NCBI GenBank assembly: GCA_036172225.1
Contig: CM069918.1
Span: 30,666,561-30,730,560, forward strand
Source of the DNA: Cryptocoryne crispatula var. balansae
Lineage: Eukaryota; Streptophyta; Magnoliopsida; Alismatales; Araceae
Reading direction: 5' to 3'
DNA length: 64,000 nt
Numbering within the stretch: position 1 is the first letter of the stretch; each line of letters opens with the position of its first letter. Under the pieces are notes generated by a model that ran no database searches, was not told where the DNA came from, and saw nothing but the letters and a program-made list of their open reading frames with translations. Below, piece after piece: positions 22,000 through 33,981 of the stretch. The translations under genes and the position numbers were made by a program.

Positions 22000-22600
22000 G
22001 TTCAATGTTCACCGCTACAGAGAAGAAGACAAGATGGATATGGGTGAAGTGGGGGTTGCCGCGTCGGGAAGTTGGCAGAGGCGGCGATCGAGCGGCAGCG
22101 CAGCCGTCTCTGACCGGCCCCTTCAGGATATGAAGTGGCGTGATGATCGAGACGAAGATATAAAGATTATTAACAAAGCCGTGCACGGCGGCAGTTCGAC
22201 GACCAAACGGGATCTACGTACACGACTTCGGGATGGAACGGCAGTAGAAGATAGCGTTACGAACGTAATCTGATCTCGGCCACATTTTCTTCGCCTTCTT
22301 CATCATGTTCGAAGTGATAGCGTTGCGTGCGTCTCTCTTCTCGGTCGTCGTTTCTTCGTCTTCTTCATCTTGTTTTAACTTTTCTTCTTCCCCACGCTAG
22401 TCTCGGAGAACCGATAAATGTCGTCCGATAGGTGTCTAGTGGACCGTCCCAAATCCCTACACGGTGGAGCAGCGCAGCTCTAGCTCAATGCACAAAAGCC
22501 GACAGCTCTGACAATACTAGCGACAGAGCTGGCCGCTCCCAGATCTCACGCAGGGTTTGATTTACATCTCTCCCCTCTCGTCTCGCGATGGTCAGATTGA
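22000..22600. other. Intergenic stretch without a supported gene
   Basis: The GC content is moderate. An open frame at 21914-22273 starts inside the small MITE and shows no domain. A CTTCTTC-rich segment follows at about 22280-22400. I see nothing that supports a gene. Confidence 0.45.
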
Positions 22601-22626
22601 TTGCACATGGGGTGTTTGGTTGCACA

Positions 22627-22952
22627 TGGGGTGTTTGGTTGCACGATAATTTTTTGTACACTTTCATGAGAAAAAATATATTAAAATAAAAAGTGAACCA
22701 ACTCATGACATAAAGTTGTCAAGTGTGGAGGGATGTGATAACAAAAAAGAATTACTACCATTCATGGCCAACACTAAGCGGGGGACCACAAGAAAAAAGA
22801 AAAGAGGTGAGACCCTCTTTTTTTGTTGAAGAAGAAAATAACTTTCAAGACACAAAATTGTCAAAGTTGCCAAACACCTCTTTTAACAAGTTTTCTTACA
22901 ATCTTTAAATATTAAAATAAAAACCTCCATTATGATGCAACCAAACACCCCA
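22627..22952. mobile_element. Tourist-like MITE, complete (TGGGGTGTTTGG family)
   Basis: The inverted ends are TGGGGTGTTTGGTTGCACG and GCAACCAAACACCCCA, followed by TTA (22953-22955). The left terminus is preceded by a second partial copy of itself (about 22608-22626), so the left target site is no longer clean. Confidence 0.7.
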
Positions 22953-22957
22953 TTAGA

Positions 22958-22960
<3 letters not shown>

Positions 22961-23016
<56 letters not shown>
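22961..23016. repeat. (CT)n microsatellite
   Basis: About 28 CT units directly follow the MITE. The equivalent in unit C is 43545-43616. Confidence 0.95.
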
Positions 23017-23021
<5 letters not shown>

Positions 23022-23786
23022 TAGAATTAGAATCCCCAAAAGTCCAAAATGTATGTGGGCTATGTCAACACAGATGAACTCGTTTCGGCCCGCTAGATCT
23101 TCGTTTGTCATGAAATACCTCTCTTTCAAAGATGCAAAGAGAATTTGAGACTCCACAAGATTGATTAGATTTATATAGAAATTAATCCGTTCAAAATACA
23201 ACCTTATAAACTATCAGAATCGAGGCGAGATATTTTGAGAACTATCGAAATCAAAATGGGAATCAATCAATTTCGTATTTAGTTTTCTGATTTCTATAAG
23301 ATGATCAGATCAAATTATAGTAGGAATGTCACTAACTTATTTTGAATGAAATATCAATCGATGGGCGAACACCTCGAAATAGAGGAATTTGATTAGGAAC
23401 GAAATTTGAAAACTTGAATAATCTCAAAATACTATAATCTTAACTCAATCGTAATGAAAAACAATGTGTTATAACTTTGCATCAAAGTCAAGACCAAAAT
23501 AAAAATCGAAAAGAGTTAATAGTGGCAAAACAAAATAGAGGACCTTCCTCTCGGACCAAGACATCGGACGGTCTTCGTCCTGACACGTCTCCCGATAGCA
23601 GCGGAGAAGAGTCGTAGGGCGGCCAAGGAGGAGGCTAACGGAGGCCACGATGAAGGCGTGACGTGACCGGAGATTTTTCATATTCCTCCATTTTAACTGG
23701 AGTCTAGGTCACCACAGTTCAATAGAGAAAATTGTCTTGGTCTCCAATAAGAAATAATCACAACCTCAGGTTCCTTGAGTGACGGT

Positions 23787-24350
23787 TCAATAAAAACTGA
23801 TTCACCCGTTACTGAACCAATCGGTTCAATGTTATTGAACTCTAATTGATCTATTACTGTACCATTATTAAAGTCATTGTAATTCGTTACTAAGCCATTG
23901 TTAAACCGTTATTAGATATTATCAAAGCTTTATTGAACTATTACTGAAACTTTATTGAACTACTACTGAAGTCGATGTAACTTGTTAGTGGACCGTTACT
24001 GAAGCGAATATAACTCGTTATTGAACTGTTACAGAATCGTTACTGAAGCCTTACTGAACGGCTATTGAAGTCAATGTAACTCGTTACCGGACCGTTACTG
24101 AAATCAATATAACTCGTTATTGTGCTGTTACTGGACCGTTATTTGACATTATCGAAGCCCTACTGAATTATTATTGAACAGCTACTGAAACCTCACTGAA
24201 TCGTTACTGAAGTCGGTACAAATCATTATTGAACTGTTACTGAGGTCAGTGTAATTCGTTACTAAATTGTTACTAATTTACTGAACCGGCTTAGTAACGG
24301 TTCAATAACAATGAACCGATTGTTATTCAATTGCCACTTAAGTGACATGG
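23787..24350. repeat. Degenerate GTTACTGAA minisatellite, copy B
   Basis: Dozens of imperfect repeats of GTTACTGAA, GTTATTGAAC and GTAACTCGTTACTGGACC follow each other at irregular spacing of about 10-25 bases. Related arrays are at 36497-36870 and 44385-44945. A second variant with ACTACCGAAAAAGACTGAA and GTCGGTAACG is at about 26110-26430, 39725-40040 and 33240-33480. No coding frame is maintained. Confidence 0.7.
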
Positions 24351-24469
24351 AGGTTGTGATACATTTTGATTGAAAATTGAGTGTTCTTTCTACAGTGAAA
24401 TTGAGGTGATTCGAACTCTTTTAACTATTATGTCTTTTATGACTGATCTTCCTCTGTTTTTGGTTCATC

Positions 24470-27400
24470 GGTCTTAACCGTCGTAGAAATTGCAACATGG
24501 GCCGAGCCCACGGATCGAACCTGGAGTGCTTCCCATATTGTTTTCATACATTTCATGTTCAAAATAGTTTTCAAAATTTTCTTTTCATAAATTTTAAGCT
24601 ATTGAGATTCATAATTTTTATTTTCCGGATCTTATTTTATGATTGAAAATTTATTCGAAAAACATAGACTAGATGTCAATAAACTAAAATTTATTCAAAA
24701 TTTAAAATTTCTACAAATTCTCAAACTCTTAATTTTTTTAATCTTGAGCAGTCTCAGAAATCTACCCTTTTAAATGCCTGATTTCGGAGCGAATGGGGGG
24801 TTTGGATTTTTCTACATGCCTTAGGATACTTTCGGAGTTTTCAGATCCCAAGGTTTTCAAAAGTTTGGTCTTTTTGAATTTTAATTGTGATTTGCTAACT
24901 TTTTGGATTTCTAAACTTTTCAGGTTCTCATAATTAGTCAATTCTCATATTTTTAAAACAATTTTAATTTTTAAATTTTGTGTATTTTTAAATTCTAAGG
25001 CTTTTTGGGTTATCTTATTTTCAATCTTAATTAATTTCCAGATTCCTCATATTTGAAAGGTTTTATAGTTTCGAAACCTCGAAAAAAAATCAGATTCTCA
25101 CTTTTCATATTTTCACATATTTTATCATATTTAGAATTTCAACCTTCTTTGAATACTCAGATGTATGTCAAATAATGTCAAATAATCAGCTTTGGATGTT
25201 TTTAGTAATGACCATTGAATTCTAACATGCCAAGTATGTCAAATAATCCCCTTCTATGTCTAAAAGTTGTAGACATAAAATTATTTCTCTATTTAAGATG
25301 ACAACCTTGGACCATTACTAAATTACCTATTACACTTTGTATTGGGAATATCATTACCGGTGTCAAATTATTTGTGACAGATATTTTACAATGTTATGGA
25401 GTGGAGTGTAAATAAGTGATTTCGATTATAATAAAAAGCTTGTGACTTGAATTCTGGTCGATCGAAGCGTCGGAAAGGCCGTCCGGGGCAGCCGACCGGG
25501 TCCGGTCCAAGAAAATAAATGCCACCCGAATTTAGGGGTTCAAACACTGACCCAGTTCAAGAATTTATCTTTTAGTTCCAATTCTGGCATCGCGACATCA
25601 CCATTTCTATCATCGAATTCATCGACGTTGAAATAAATAATCTTATCACCGCTATTTTATTTATAGTCGAATTCTTGTTCATCTAGGTTGATAACACTAA
25701 TGAGGTGTTTGGTTGAACGATAATTTTTTAAAATTTGTATTAAAATAAAAAGTAAACCAACTCATGACATAAAAGTATCATGTTTGGAAGGACGTGACAA
25801 CAAAAAAGAGTAACTATCATACATGATCAAACAAAGTGGGAGACCACGAGAAAGAAAAAGAGGTGAGGTTCACTTTTTTTTCTGTTTAAGAAGAAAAAGA
25901 GGTGAGGAGAGAGCGGCGGATAAGCATGGGGTAAGAAGATCGAAGGGGAGCGCCCGACGAGTCGCCTTCTCGCTTCTCTTCCCGCCCCTCCCCGGCTCTT
26001 CGCGGCTCCCACCGGCCGCGATGTCCACCGAATGATACGGCACCATTCCTTTTAAGCGCGTCCGTCCCGGACCTTGGAGAGGAGTGGATCGCCTAATCGG
26101 AAAGGGACCACGTACTCTTGTTACTTAAGTTACGGTTCAAATATCGATTCGGTGAATCACTACCGAAAAAGACTGAATCGTTACCGACATCTTAATAACT
26201 CACTCCCTGTTGGTAACGAGTTGTATTGAGTTTGGTAGTGAATTAGTAAAGCGTCGGTAACGGTTCAGTAACATCGTAACTCTTTACTCTAAAGTTTTGA
26301 ACACGCTACTGAGAAGGACTAAATCACTACCAACGCCTTAGTAACTTGTTAGTTGTCGGTAATAAGTTATAAAACGTCGGTTGCAGTTCAGCCCTTTTCG
26401 GTAGCGATTCATCAAACCGGTATTTGAACCGTCACTTCGGTGACAGGGATATGTGACCATTTCTGATTGAAAACTACGTTTATCTACTCGGGATTGAGGT
26501 GATCCACTCTCGACCTTGAAACGTGGCATAGGTGATAAACGTGTGGTTGATCTCCGCCATGTGGCACCCATTCATTGGGACATCGGGTTTTCTGTGAGCT
26601 CGAGTCCGACAGCGGAACTCGTCGGATGGGGGCTACGTCAAATGGACGGTGCGGATGACATAGATGGATCAGCGATCGGCGTGGCCGGTGGCCGTCTTTG
26701 CGTTGCGTCGTTTCTTAACCAATTTGGATGTGTTCCTCATGGCCACGTGGATTCAGGTAATGGTCATCATCATGTCATGAATATTTGCATCGCTGCCATG
26801 GAAAAGAAAATTATGATTATGTAAAATTATCATTTACGATAATATAAAGGTCGTCGAAACAGACACCCTGTGTGATACGTCACAGTAACGTAGTTTGCTT
26901 ATATATCCCAATTTAGTGGTAACACCAGGTAACAGTGCCGACTGGTAAGGTCAGTCGACTCTATTGATTTTAAAAATTTTATGTAAATTTTGAATTTTTA
27001 TCAAAATATTTTATGTAGAAAATATTTTTTTAAAGAAAGTAGCCCAGTAAGATGTCGAGTGAAGCGACTTGCCGAAGAAAATTCTTTGATTAGTCCTTGG
27101 CAAGTGACATAAAACCAATATTCTTTCTTTTTTCCAACCTTGGAGCATTTTTTCAAGGCCTATTTGGCACTAGTTTAATTACGAGATCAACTTAATTAGT
27201 TTATCCTCCAAACATATAAAGCACGGGTGTAACCAAATTGGATTCGATAACCGAAGCATCAAAATTTGATTACGATTATTTGGGGTTAAGGTGTTCCGAC
27301 TCTGTTATCAGAATCTAAATCGAAATTCAATAATTTCTATTTTCAATATTAAATATTAATTATTGTTTAAAATAAGTTAATAATTCATGTGTAACTACTT

Positions 27401-27660
27401 AAGTTTAATATGATATTTGTAAAATTTTATTTTTACCGTTTTATTAATTTATATATCATACTTTATGATTTATTCGACTTCATTTTAATTATTTTTATCC
27501 GTATATATCTTATCGCAACGAGATAAACGGAAACGAAATCACTTAATTCCGATTTTGATTCCGATAAACTATCGGGCTATATGATTCCGAATCTGATAAT
27601 TTATATATAAGATGAGATAACAATTTTCAAATCAATCGATCTTTATCGGAATCCAAATTT
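24470..27660. other. Common core of units B, C and D, non-coding
   Basis: From 24470 to 25440 it is T-rich sequence with repeated TTTTCAGATCCC / TTTTAAATTCTAAGG phrases, followed from 25443 by the shared TGACTTGAATTCTGG block. A truncated TGGGGTGTTTGG-family MITE lies at about 25698-25900 (equivalent 39277-39510). GC-richer stretches near 25920-26100 and 26480-26760 have open frames without any domain. I see no gene. Confidence 0.55.
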
Positions 27661-28309
27661 CTCGAATTCCTTTTATGGCAATTAATTTAGGTAAATGTCA
27701 TGGTGAGCAAAAGAGGAATATAGTCCAAAGGTTGATTTCAGAGAATATTCATTCTTTGACGACCCATCACTGCCTTAGCAGGTGTGAATGGACTGAGCTT
27801 TTTTTAGTGAATTACGAAGTTATTCTTTTCTCTGTCACATTATTGAGACAATTTTTCTTACTAATGCCATATAACTCAAAGAATCACATCTAGACGTTCG
27901 ACTATGTGAGGAGGGGTCTGCAGATTGCCATTTGTTGAATGAAGTTAAACAGGGAGTTATTCAATTGCCTAAGCGTAGTACTTGAATAAACGGTAATCTG
28001 ATTGGTTTCTCACATGAACTCAAGTGATCGATTTTGCGATATGATTGTTTGTGTTGTCCATTTATTCATGAAAAATTATGTTTGCAACTATCCTCGCGCT
28101 ACTCGAGAAAACTCAGTGACATTCAATTGGTCTTAACACACCTTTGAACTCTAAGTCGTTGAGATTTGTGATCTAGATTGTGTTTCAAAATCAACCTCTG
28201 AAACACATCTCAGATTTCCTAACAAATATCTTAAAAATAAATTGTATGATTTGGCTTTTTAATTTTCATGTTGTCATGGGTAAAGATCATGTGGAAGAAA
28301 AGATATATC

Positions 28310-29627
28310 AGAATAAAAAGTGGTCACAGAGCTGCTCAGGCTGCACAAGCAGTTACTTTTACTACTGCTGCTGTTGCTAAAGCATGTCAGGATTTGTTGA
28401 GCGCTAATAGCGAAGGTTAATTTTAGGTGCATATCCTAAAATATTTCTTAAATATGCTTCATTCTCTTAGTTGACTTCTTTCATGTCATCATGACAAAAC
28501 CTTGATGACAATTTTTAACTTACGGGGAAGAAAAACGATGAGTCATTTATGAAGGCTACTAGATTTACAATTGAAGGAGATTAAGTCTTTGAGGGAGGTC
28601 ATGCATTCATGGGAGAGGAATATAGCGGAGATGTTCGATCTGGGTAGATAATCCGTATGTTTTTATTCTTTTATCAATAATTCTTATCTTTAGGTTCAAA
28701 TCTTGTGGAGTTTATAAATTACTATAGGTTTTTTTATAAATATTTCTATTATTGGTATCATCTTGTGGAGTTTATACTATGGTAGAAGATATAATATGGA
28801 TATGTATAAAATATATATTATATTTTCGATAGTCATAACAATAATGTCTTCATCTTTTAAACACGCTGTTGGGAGTAAATAGTGCTGCAGTTGCACTGCA
28901 CATATGTAAACCAATAAGTTGTGGGTGCGAAACGTTTATTAAACTTTGTGAGATTCATGGTTGATTTCATTTGGTCTTGTATTTTATAGGTCCTTGCGAT
29001 TGCCCAACAAAGACGATTCGATGGGCGATGGCCAATCGTATCCTCCTCTTGCATGGTGGAAGACCGGTGGAGGTGAGTCGTTGGTCCTTTCTCTCTCGAG
29101 AGCTTACTGTGTTGTGGCGAATGGGGTAGTTTTATAATGCACGATATACGTAAATTGCTAATCGATCCGACAAAGTTCGGTTCTCTATTACTCATCATTG
29201 GATACAAAGGTTTAATTCTAGAGTTCGTTATATATTTACTCATGACATATCGATCTCAACTTTGGCAACGCTCTAATATGTATTGTCTCATTTGTGTGTT
29301 TTACGAAATAGAACCATATTGGTTCTTCGAAAGTTCTTTCTTAATGTACATTTGAAAAGGAAAGTTATTATGTAAAGTCGACACTTAATTTTATTGAGAA
29401 AATCGGAATCATTTATATTGTCAGCAATTTGTTTAGTGCTTGCGAGCACCTTGTGTTCACGTTGTTGGCTATCATTATGCTTCAGCATCTTATGTGCAGT
29501 CACTTAAAGTCATATATTTCATATAACACTTTCTCCACGGGTCATATTTACCAAGTTTTGCACCTCGATGGAACTGGAACAATCAACTTCAAACCACCCG
29601 AGATACGGAACATTCCATATATCTTGA
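28310..29627 (+). pseudogene. Spliced gene fragment, family not recognised (copy B)
   Basis: This copy keeps more of the first exon than copy A: before the donor at about 28416 it reads AAQAAQAVTFTTAAVAKACQ and then DLLSANSEG, an alanine-rich helix. The second exon (from about 28527) has an extra base relative to A and C (ATGAAGGCTAC for ATGAGGCTAC), which breaks the frame, and its end is scrambled near 28628-28655. The third exon starts at about 28990. The terminal open stretch ends at 29627. Many differences from A and C sit at CAG or CTG triplets. Function is unknown. This is the most damaged of the three copies in its second exon. Confidence 0.55.
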
Positions 29628-29826
29628 AAAGGTAACATGATATAAAAAATAATTTATAAATTTTATTCTAATCTTATTTATATATAATTTATATAATATT
29701 TTCATAACATTTGAGTTAAGAACATGATATAAATAGACATCACGATTAAATTGAATAAAAGTAATAAGTAAGACGACATTTTATATTATATATGTATAAT
29801 TATTTTAAAATAATTTTTAATTCATC

Positions 29827-29858
29827 CGCACACGTGCGAAGCACGTTTTATTAACTAG
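29827..29858 (+). mobile_element. Helitron-type 3' terminus of unit B
   Basis: CGCACACGTGCGAAGCACG, then TTTTATTAACTAG and a T. The next 13 bases (29859-29871) are TA repeats ending in C, and then E2 begins. This is the uninterrupted form of the junction that carries large insertions in the A and C lineages. Confidence 0.75.
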
Positions 29859-29871
29859 TATATATATATAC

Positions 29872-31157
29872 TCTATTAGAAGTGTGAGTACCCTTTCGGT
29901 TGACAAGCATCTGGCCAACAGGGGTGTCTAAATACATCCTACATTTATGGCCGTTGAATCAATCGGTCTAGGTGAATATTACGTATATGTGTATATATTG
30001 TTGGTCATTTCTATACGATGGATGTTTCAATAAGATTTTTTATGCTTGGTCATTTCAATTTTAGGTATTTATACATATTAGCAAATCTTGATATTTTTGG
30101 TCTCAAATTTTTGAAGTTTAAACATATTATACTTTGTTGTCCCTTCTTTTCCGTCAAATACAAACATTTTGCTATAAAATCAATGTTATACATGTACTTA
30201 TCACTGAATCTATTTTACTAATTGTGGTCACTCTTAAGGATGGATAAATTTGAAGTGTCAAAATGCCGCGGTTCAAAAGAAAGTTTTTAAGATTTACCTA
30301 CTTCTTGGGGATGCATACGGAAGATGAGATTTCAATTCAATTTCAATAAAAAATTAAATGTTTCAGGTACTTATTAATATTTCCTATAACTTATTACAAT
30401 GGAAATTGAAATCAAATATTCTGATAACATTTTATTTTACTACTTTTGAATATATATTGCTAAAAATAATATTATAATAAAATATAAACAACTAAATTTT
30501 AAAAAACATGATATATAGTCATGAGAAAGGTAAAAATAAGATATTAAAGGGATTATGGATTACGGGTTGCGGTCGGGTCGATCGACTCGGATAGATTCGG
30601 GCTAACTCAAATAGACCAATCAAGCCACCTCCGGGCTAAACCGAGGCTAGCCCAATGGCTAGCCGCAAGGGCACTTAAGACACCACCAAGCCCCTCAAGT
30701 GCCTAGATAAGACCTGCATGGGCTCTCCTATCCTCCCCACACCTTCTCCACCCCCAATTCTCTTTCTCTCACTCTCTAAAAACTTCTTATATTAATGGAA
30801 ATCATTAATAAAGTCATGGGGTCCTTCCATGTATGGTGGAGATTCTTTCATTGTGTGTTATGTTGTAATCCTGTTTTTTCTTACGTTTCAAATAAATTGT
30901 TACCTTCTTTATGCCCTGTTTGGTAACACTATTAAGTACCACTCTTACTATCAATTTTAAAATTGATATTGATAAGAACCATTAAGAGGTGTTTGGTTGA
31001 TTGTATCAATTTTAAAATTTGTAGTGCAAACAAAGCATATTATGTAATGTAAGTGACAACTTGTATTACTTTTGATATTGATATTCTAACATTTGAAAAT
31101 ATTATTATCAATATTGATATAGTACCAAAAATGAAACTCTAACCAAACAGGGCATTA
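29872..31157 (+). mobile_element. Element E, copy 2 (truncated)
   Basis: Starts TCTATTAGAAGTGTGAGT and matches E1 closely to about position 31140, where the Tourist-like MITE ends. The rest of E, present in E1 and E3, is missing. A second partial MITE and the hydrolase 3' half take its place. Confidence 0.65.
30912..31154. mobile_element. Tourist-like MITE, complete (TGCCCTGTTTGG family)
   Basis: The inverted ends TGCCCTGTTTGG and CCAAACAGGGCA are perfect, and TTA flanks both sides (30909-30911 and 31155-31157). The length is 243 bp. It is the best-preserved member in the window and occupies the same site in E as the decayed copies in E1 and E3. Confidence 0.8.
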
Positions 31158-31368
31158 GATATCTCTATCACTATCAATTTTAAAATTGATATTGATAGGA
31201 GTCATTAAGGAGTGTTTGGTTAATTGTATCAATTTTAAAATTTATGGTGCAAACAAAGCATACTACATGTCAACCTGCATTACTTTTGATATTGATACTC
31301 CAACATTTGAAAATATTAATATCAATGTTGATCTAGTATCAAAAATGAAACTCTAATCAAACAGGGCA
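31158..31368. mobile_element. Second MITE copy in tandem, left end missing
   Basis: Directly after the shared TTA the sequence resumes inside the same family (ATATCTCTATCACTATC, then ATTTTAAAATTGATATTGAT). It ends with its own CAGGGCA and TTA (31369-31371). The tandem arrangement suggests a nested insertion or unequal exchange. Confidence 0.6.
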
Positions 31369-31432
31369 TTAACCCAGAGCACCTTGCTTCCAGGTGGTTC
31401 TGTGCTGATACCTGTAAAATTAAATAACGCAG

Positions 31433-32079
31433 GCTTGCAGGCGCAGCACTGCTCACTCCGGTGGCCAACTACTGGTGGCCTAGTTTTCCTGCCAATCTGT
31501 CTCGGCAAGCCTTCTACAAGCAGCTTCCGGCCGACCGGTGGGCGGTCGGTGTTTGTCACTATCTCCCATGGCTGACATACTGGTGGAACACGCAGAAGTG
31601 GTTTCCTCCGTCGAGTGTCGTGGCAAAAGATCCTTCCCTTCTCAGTCGGGCCGACATAGAGCTCCTCTCCAAGATGGCGCCACGGATGCAGTACGAGGTA
31701 TGAACATTCGAATGCTCTTCTCTCGTGCGCCGACCGTTAGAGAGATGTATAAAACTTGCCAGATCCCTCGTTCCCTCCCTCTCAGCATCAGGTAGCGCAG
31801 CAGGGCGTGCACGAGTCGCTCCACCGCGACATGATCGTAGGCTTCGGGAGGTGGGAGTTCGACCCCCTGGACCTCGAGAACCCGTTTCCCGGCGGCGGGG
31901 ATCCGTCCAGCAGGGGGACGAAGACGGGCTCGTGCCCTCGGAACTCCAGCGCTACATCGCGCAGAAGCTTCCCCTGGATCCGCTACCACGACCGCCCGGG
32001 CCTGGGCCCCCTGCCCCCCCTCGCGGACGGCGCCTTCGACGGCATCGTGACGGCTCTCGTGCTCCCGCAGCAGCTGTAG
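31433..32079 (+). pseudogene. Alpha/beta-hydrolase, 3' half, degenerate
   Basis: Two exons of a plant alpha/beta-hydrolase-fold protein. Exon one (31433-31697, between CGCAG and GTATGA) reads LAGAALLTPVANYWWPSF and, later, HYLPWLTYWWNTQKWFPPSS. Exon two starts at 31792 after CATCAG, reads VAQQGVHESLHRDMIVGFG and WEFDPLDLENPFP, and stops at 32077-32079. The acid-residue region GDEDGLVPSELQRYIAQKL is in another frame: some bases are missing before it, and an extra C in a CCCC run near 31971-31976 returns the frame to WIRYHD. The residue after PGLG, where the family has the catalytic His, is a Pro codon (32008-32010). It cannot be an active hydrolase. Its 5' half lies downstream at 33982-35407. 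The family call is secure; the substrate is unknown. Confidence 0.85.
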
Positions 32080-33600
32080 CGCTCTGCCGCTCTCTTCTCG
32101 CCCACCCCTCCCGCCGGCGGCGATGAGTTTTGGCCGGCACGGTGAGGGAGGACCGAGGAGGGTAACTTTGTTCCGGAACGGCGAATTATACGATACTACC
32201 TGTATCTCACATATTTGTATTGGTATCCTGCATCCTTTCTTAAAAATTGTCTACCAGTACTTTACTTGATAGAGTAATATGTGTATTAAGATCCTGCATC
32301 TTTTTTGATAATTATCTACCTTGTCTCTAGGAGGTTGATTGGATGGTTTCATATTAATAAAATAAAGTTTTGCCAAAAAAAGGTTTTTGCAACAAAACTT
32401 CTTGAAAAAATGCATTTGGCAATAATGATAAGTATATTTTTATAGAAGCTTTCTTCTTAACCAAACATGGTGTAATTAAGATTGTATTTTTTTTTAGGCC
32501 TCTGACCCCTTGTTTTTTGTTATACCATCGCAGTCATGCTCTGAAGGTTACTTTATATTTTATTTTAATATATGAGTTTATCACAAAAATGCATAAAAAG
32601 ACTACCTTGCAACCAAAACACAGCACTTTGTTCAACAAGAATGGAGAAATAAATTTTAGAGAAAATGTCAGTTGTGAATATAATCGAACATTGACCTCCT
32701 TATTTCGGTATTTATGGAGTGCTCTGTTGCATCATGATAAAAATCCGGTGCGATAAAATCTGATAAAAAGATATTTGACTATCACTAAAAAAATATGTTG
32801 ATTTTCTTGGATTAGCTTACTTGGGGTTCCATCATCTTTTGTGATTTATATATCTCACCAAATTTATATCTACTCAACTCAATTCAACTCGAATCTTAAT
32901 TTCAAATTACTTAAGTCAATTTATATATTCTTTTTTTACTTACATTGATTCTGAGTTATCTCTATAAAAATATTTAAATCATGATAAATTAATTTTTCTA
33001 AATTAACATAATTTTATTATTTATTATTTTAATATTTTCTTATTTTTTTATCAAAGTAACTCTACGTTTAATATTTTATGTTTTTAGGCAATCATATAAT
33101 TTAGTACATAATTTCATCGCAACGGTGATGAAACATTAATTTGGCAGTCAAACACCTTCGAGTTCGGATCATCTCAGTTTTCGAAGTAGGAAAAGTATCC
33201 TCAGTTCTCAATCAAAATTCATCACGATCTTAAACCACTTAAGTGGCGGTTCAAATAACAAGCTTAGTGGATCGCTATCAAAAAAGACTAAACCTTTGTC
33301 TATACCTTACTAACTCACTATCCGTCGATAGTGAGTTGTATTAAGTTCGGTAGTGAATTTATAAGACGTCGGTAGATGTTCAATAATAGTTCACTAAGTC
33401 ATTAACTCTCTACCAACGAGATTGAATCGTTACTGACGTCTTACTAACTTATTACCCATCACTTAGCGATTGAGATCGTAATCTTTTTCATTACCCAAGG
33501 CGAGATGATACGAACTCTAACACCTTCGGATCGTGGGATGAATGGTACCGCATCGGCCCGTCCACGTGTAAACGGACGGATAAGAAGATGTCACGACGGG
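32080..33600. other. AT-rich intergenic stretch
   Basis: No gene is visible. A block at 33240-33480 belongs to the ACTACCGAAAAAGACT variant of the minisatellite. The rest is AT-rich with short frames only. Confidence 0.5.
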
Positions 33601-33981
33601 ATTAGCATCCTCGTAAACAGCCATTTACACATGCGAAATCGGGACAAGAGGAAGACGTCTGCAGACTGGCCGGTGGCTGGCGGCGCCGCCGACTCCCTCG
33701 GCCCCGAGGCCGCCGTGCATGCCGACGGCGGGCGGCGTCGTGGCAAGCTTTCCCCGGAATTCCGCTCTCCTTTCCCCCACGGACGGCGGATCTTCCGGCC
33801 GTTCATTGAGCACAAGGCAGCAAATTGACGCACGAGGGAGACGGATCGGCGGTGTGCGGCGAGGACTCCCCTCGTAAGCCGCCGGCGAGCGCTTTCTGCA
33901 GCGCCGCCGCCGCCCGCCGGCCCCGGCTCTGGATTCGGCACGCGGGCGTGCGATTAGAAGCAGGGAAAGATTAATAAATAT
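33601..33981 (+). promoter_or_regulatory. GC-rich 5' flank of the hydrolase 5' half
   Basis: About 350 bp are GC-rich and lie directly before the ATG at 33982, as usual for a monocot promoter/leader region. Frames are open on both strands through composition only. No TATA box is obvious close to the start. Confidence 0.35.

Larger units (their letters stand above)
22600..29858 (+). repeat. Repeat unit B
   Basis: In order it holds a Tourist-like MITE, a CT microsatellite, the GTTACTGAA minisatellite, the common core from 25443, the unrecognised gene fragment and the Helitron 3' terminus. Its left part (22955-23700) matches 43545-44290. The part 25443-27672 matches unit D 39021-41386. From 27862 it matches unit C from 51075 and, from the exon onward, unit A from 5350. 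It is followed at once by element E2. Confidence 0.8.

Noticed and set aside
21993..22273. Possible small gene after the MITE at 21890
   Set aside because: The frame starts inside the MITE and ends without any motif. Composition explains the open stretch.
23787..24350. Evenly spaced short repeats resembling a CRISPR array
   Set aside because: Repeats are about 10 bp, imperfect and without unique spacers of constant length. The window is plant nuclear DNA.
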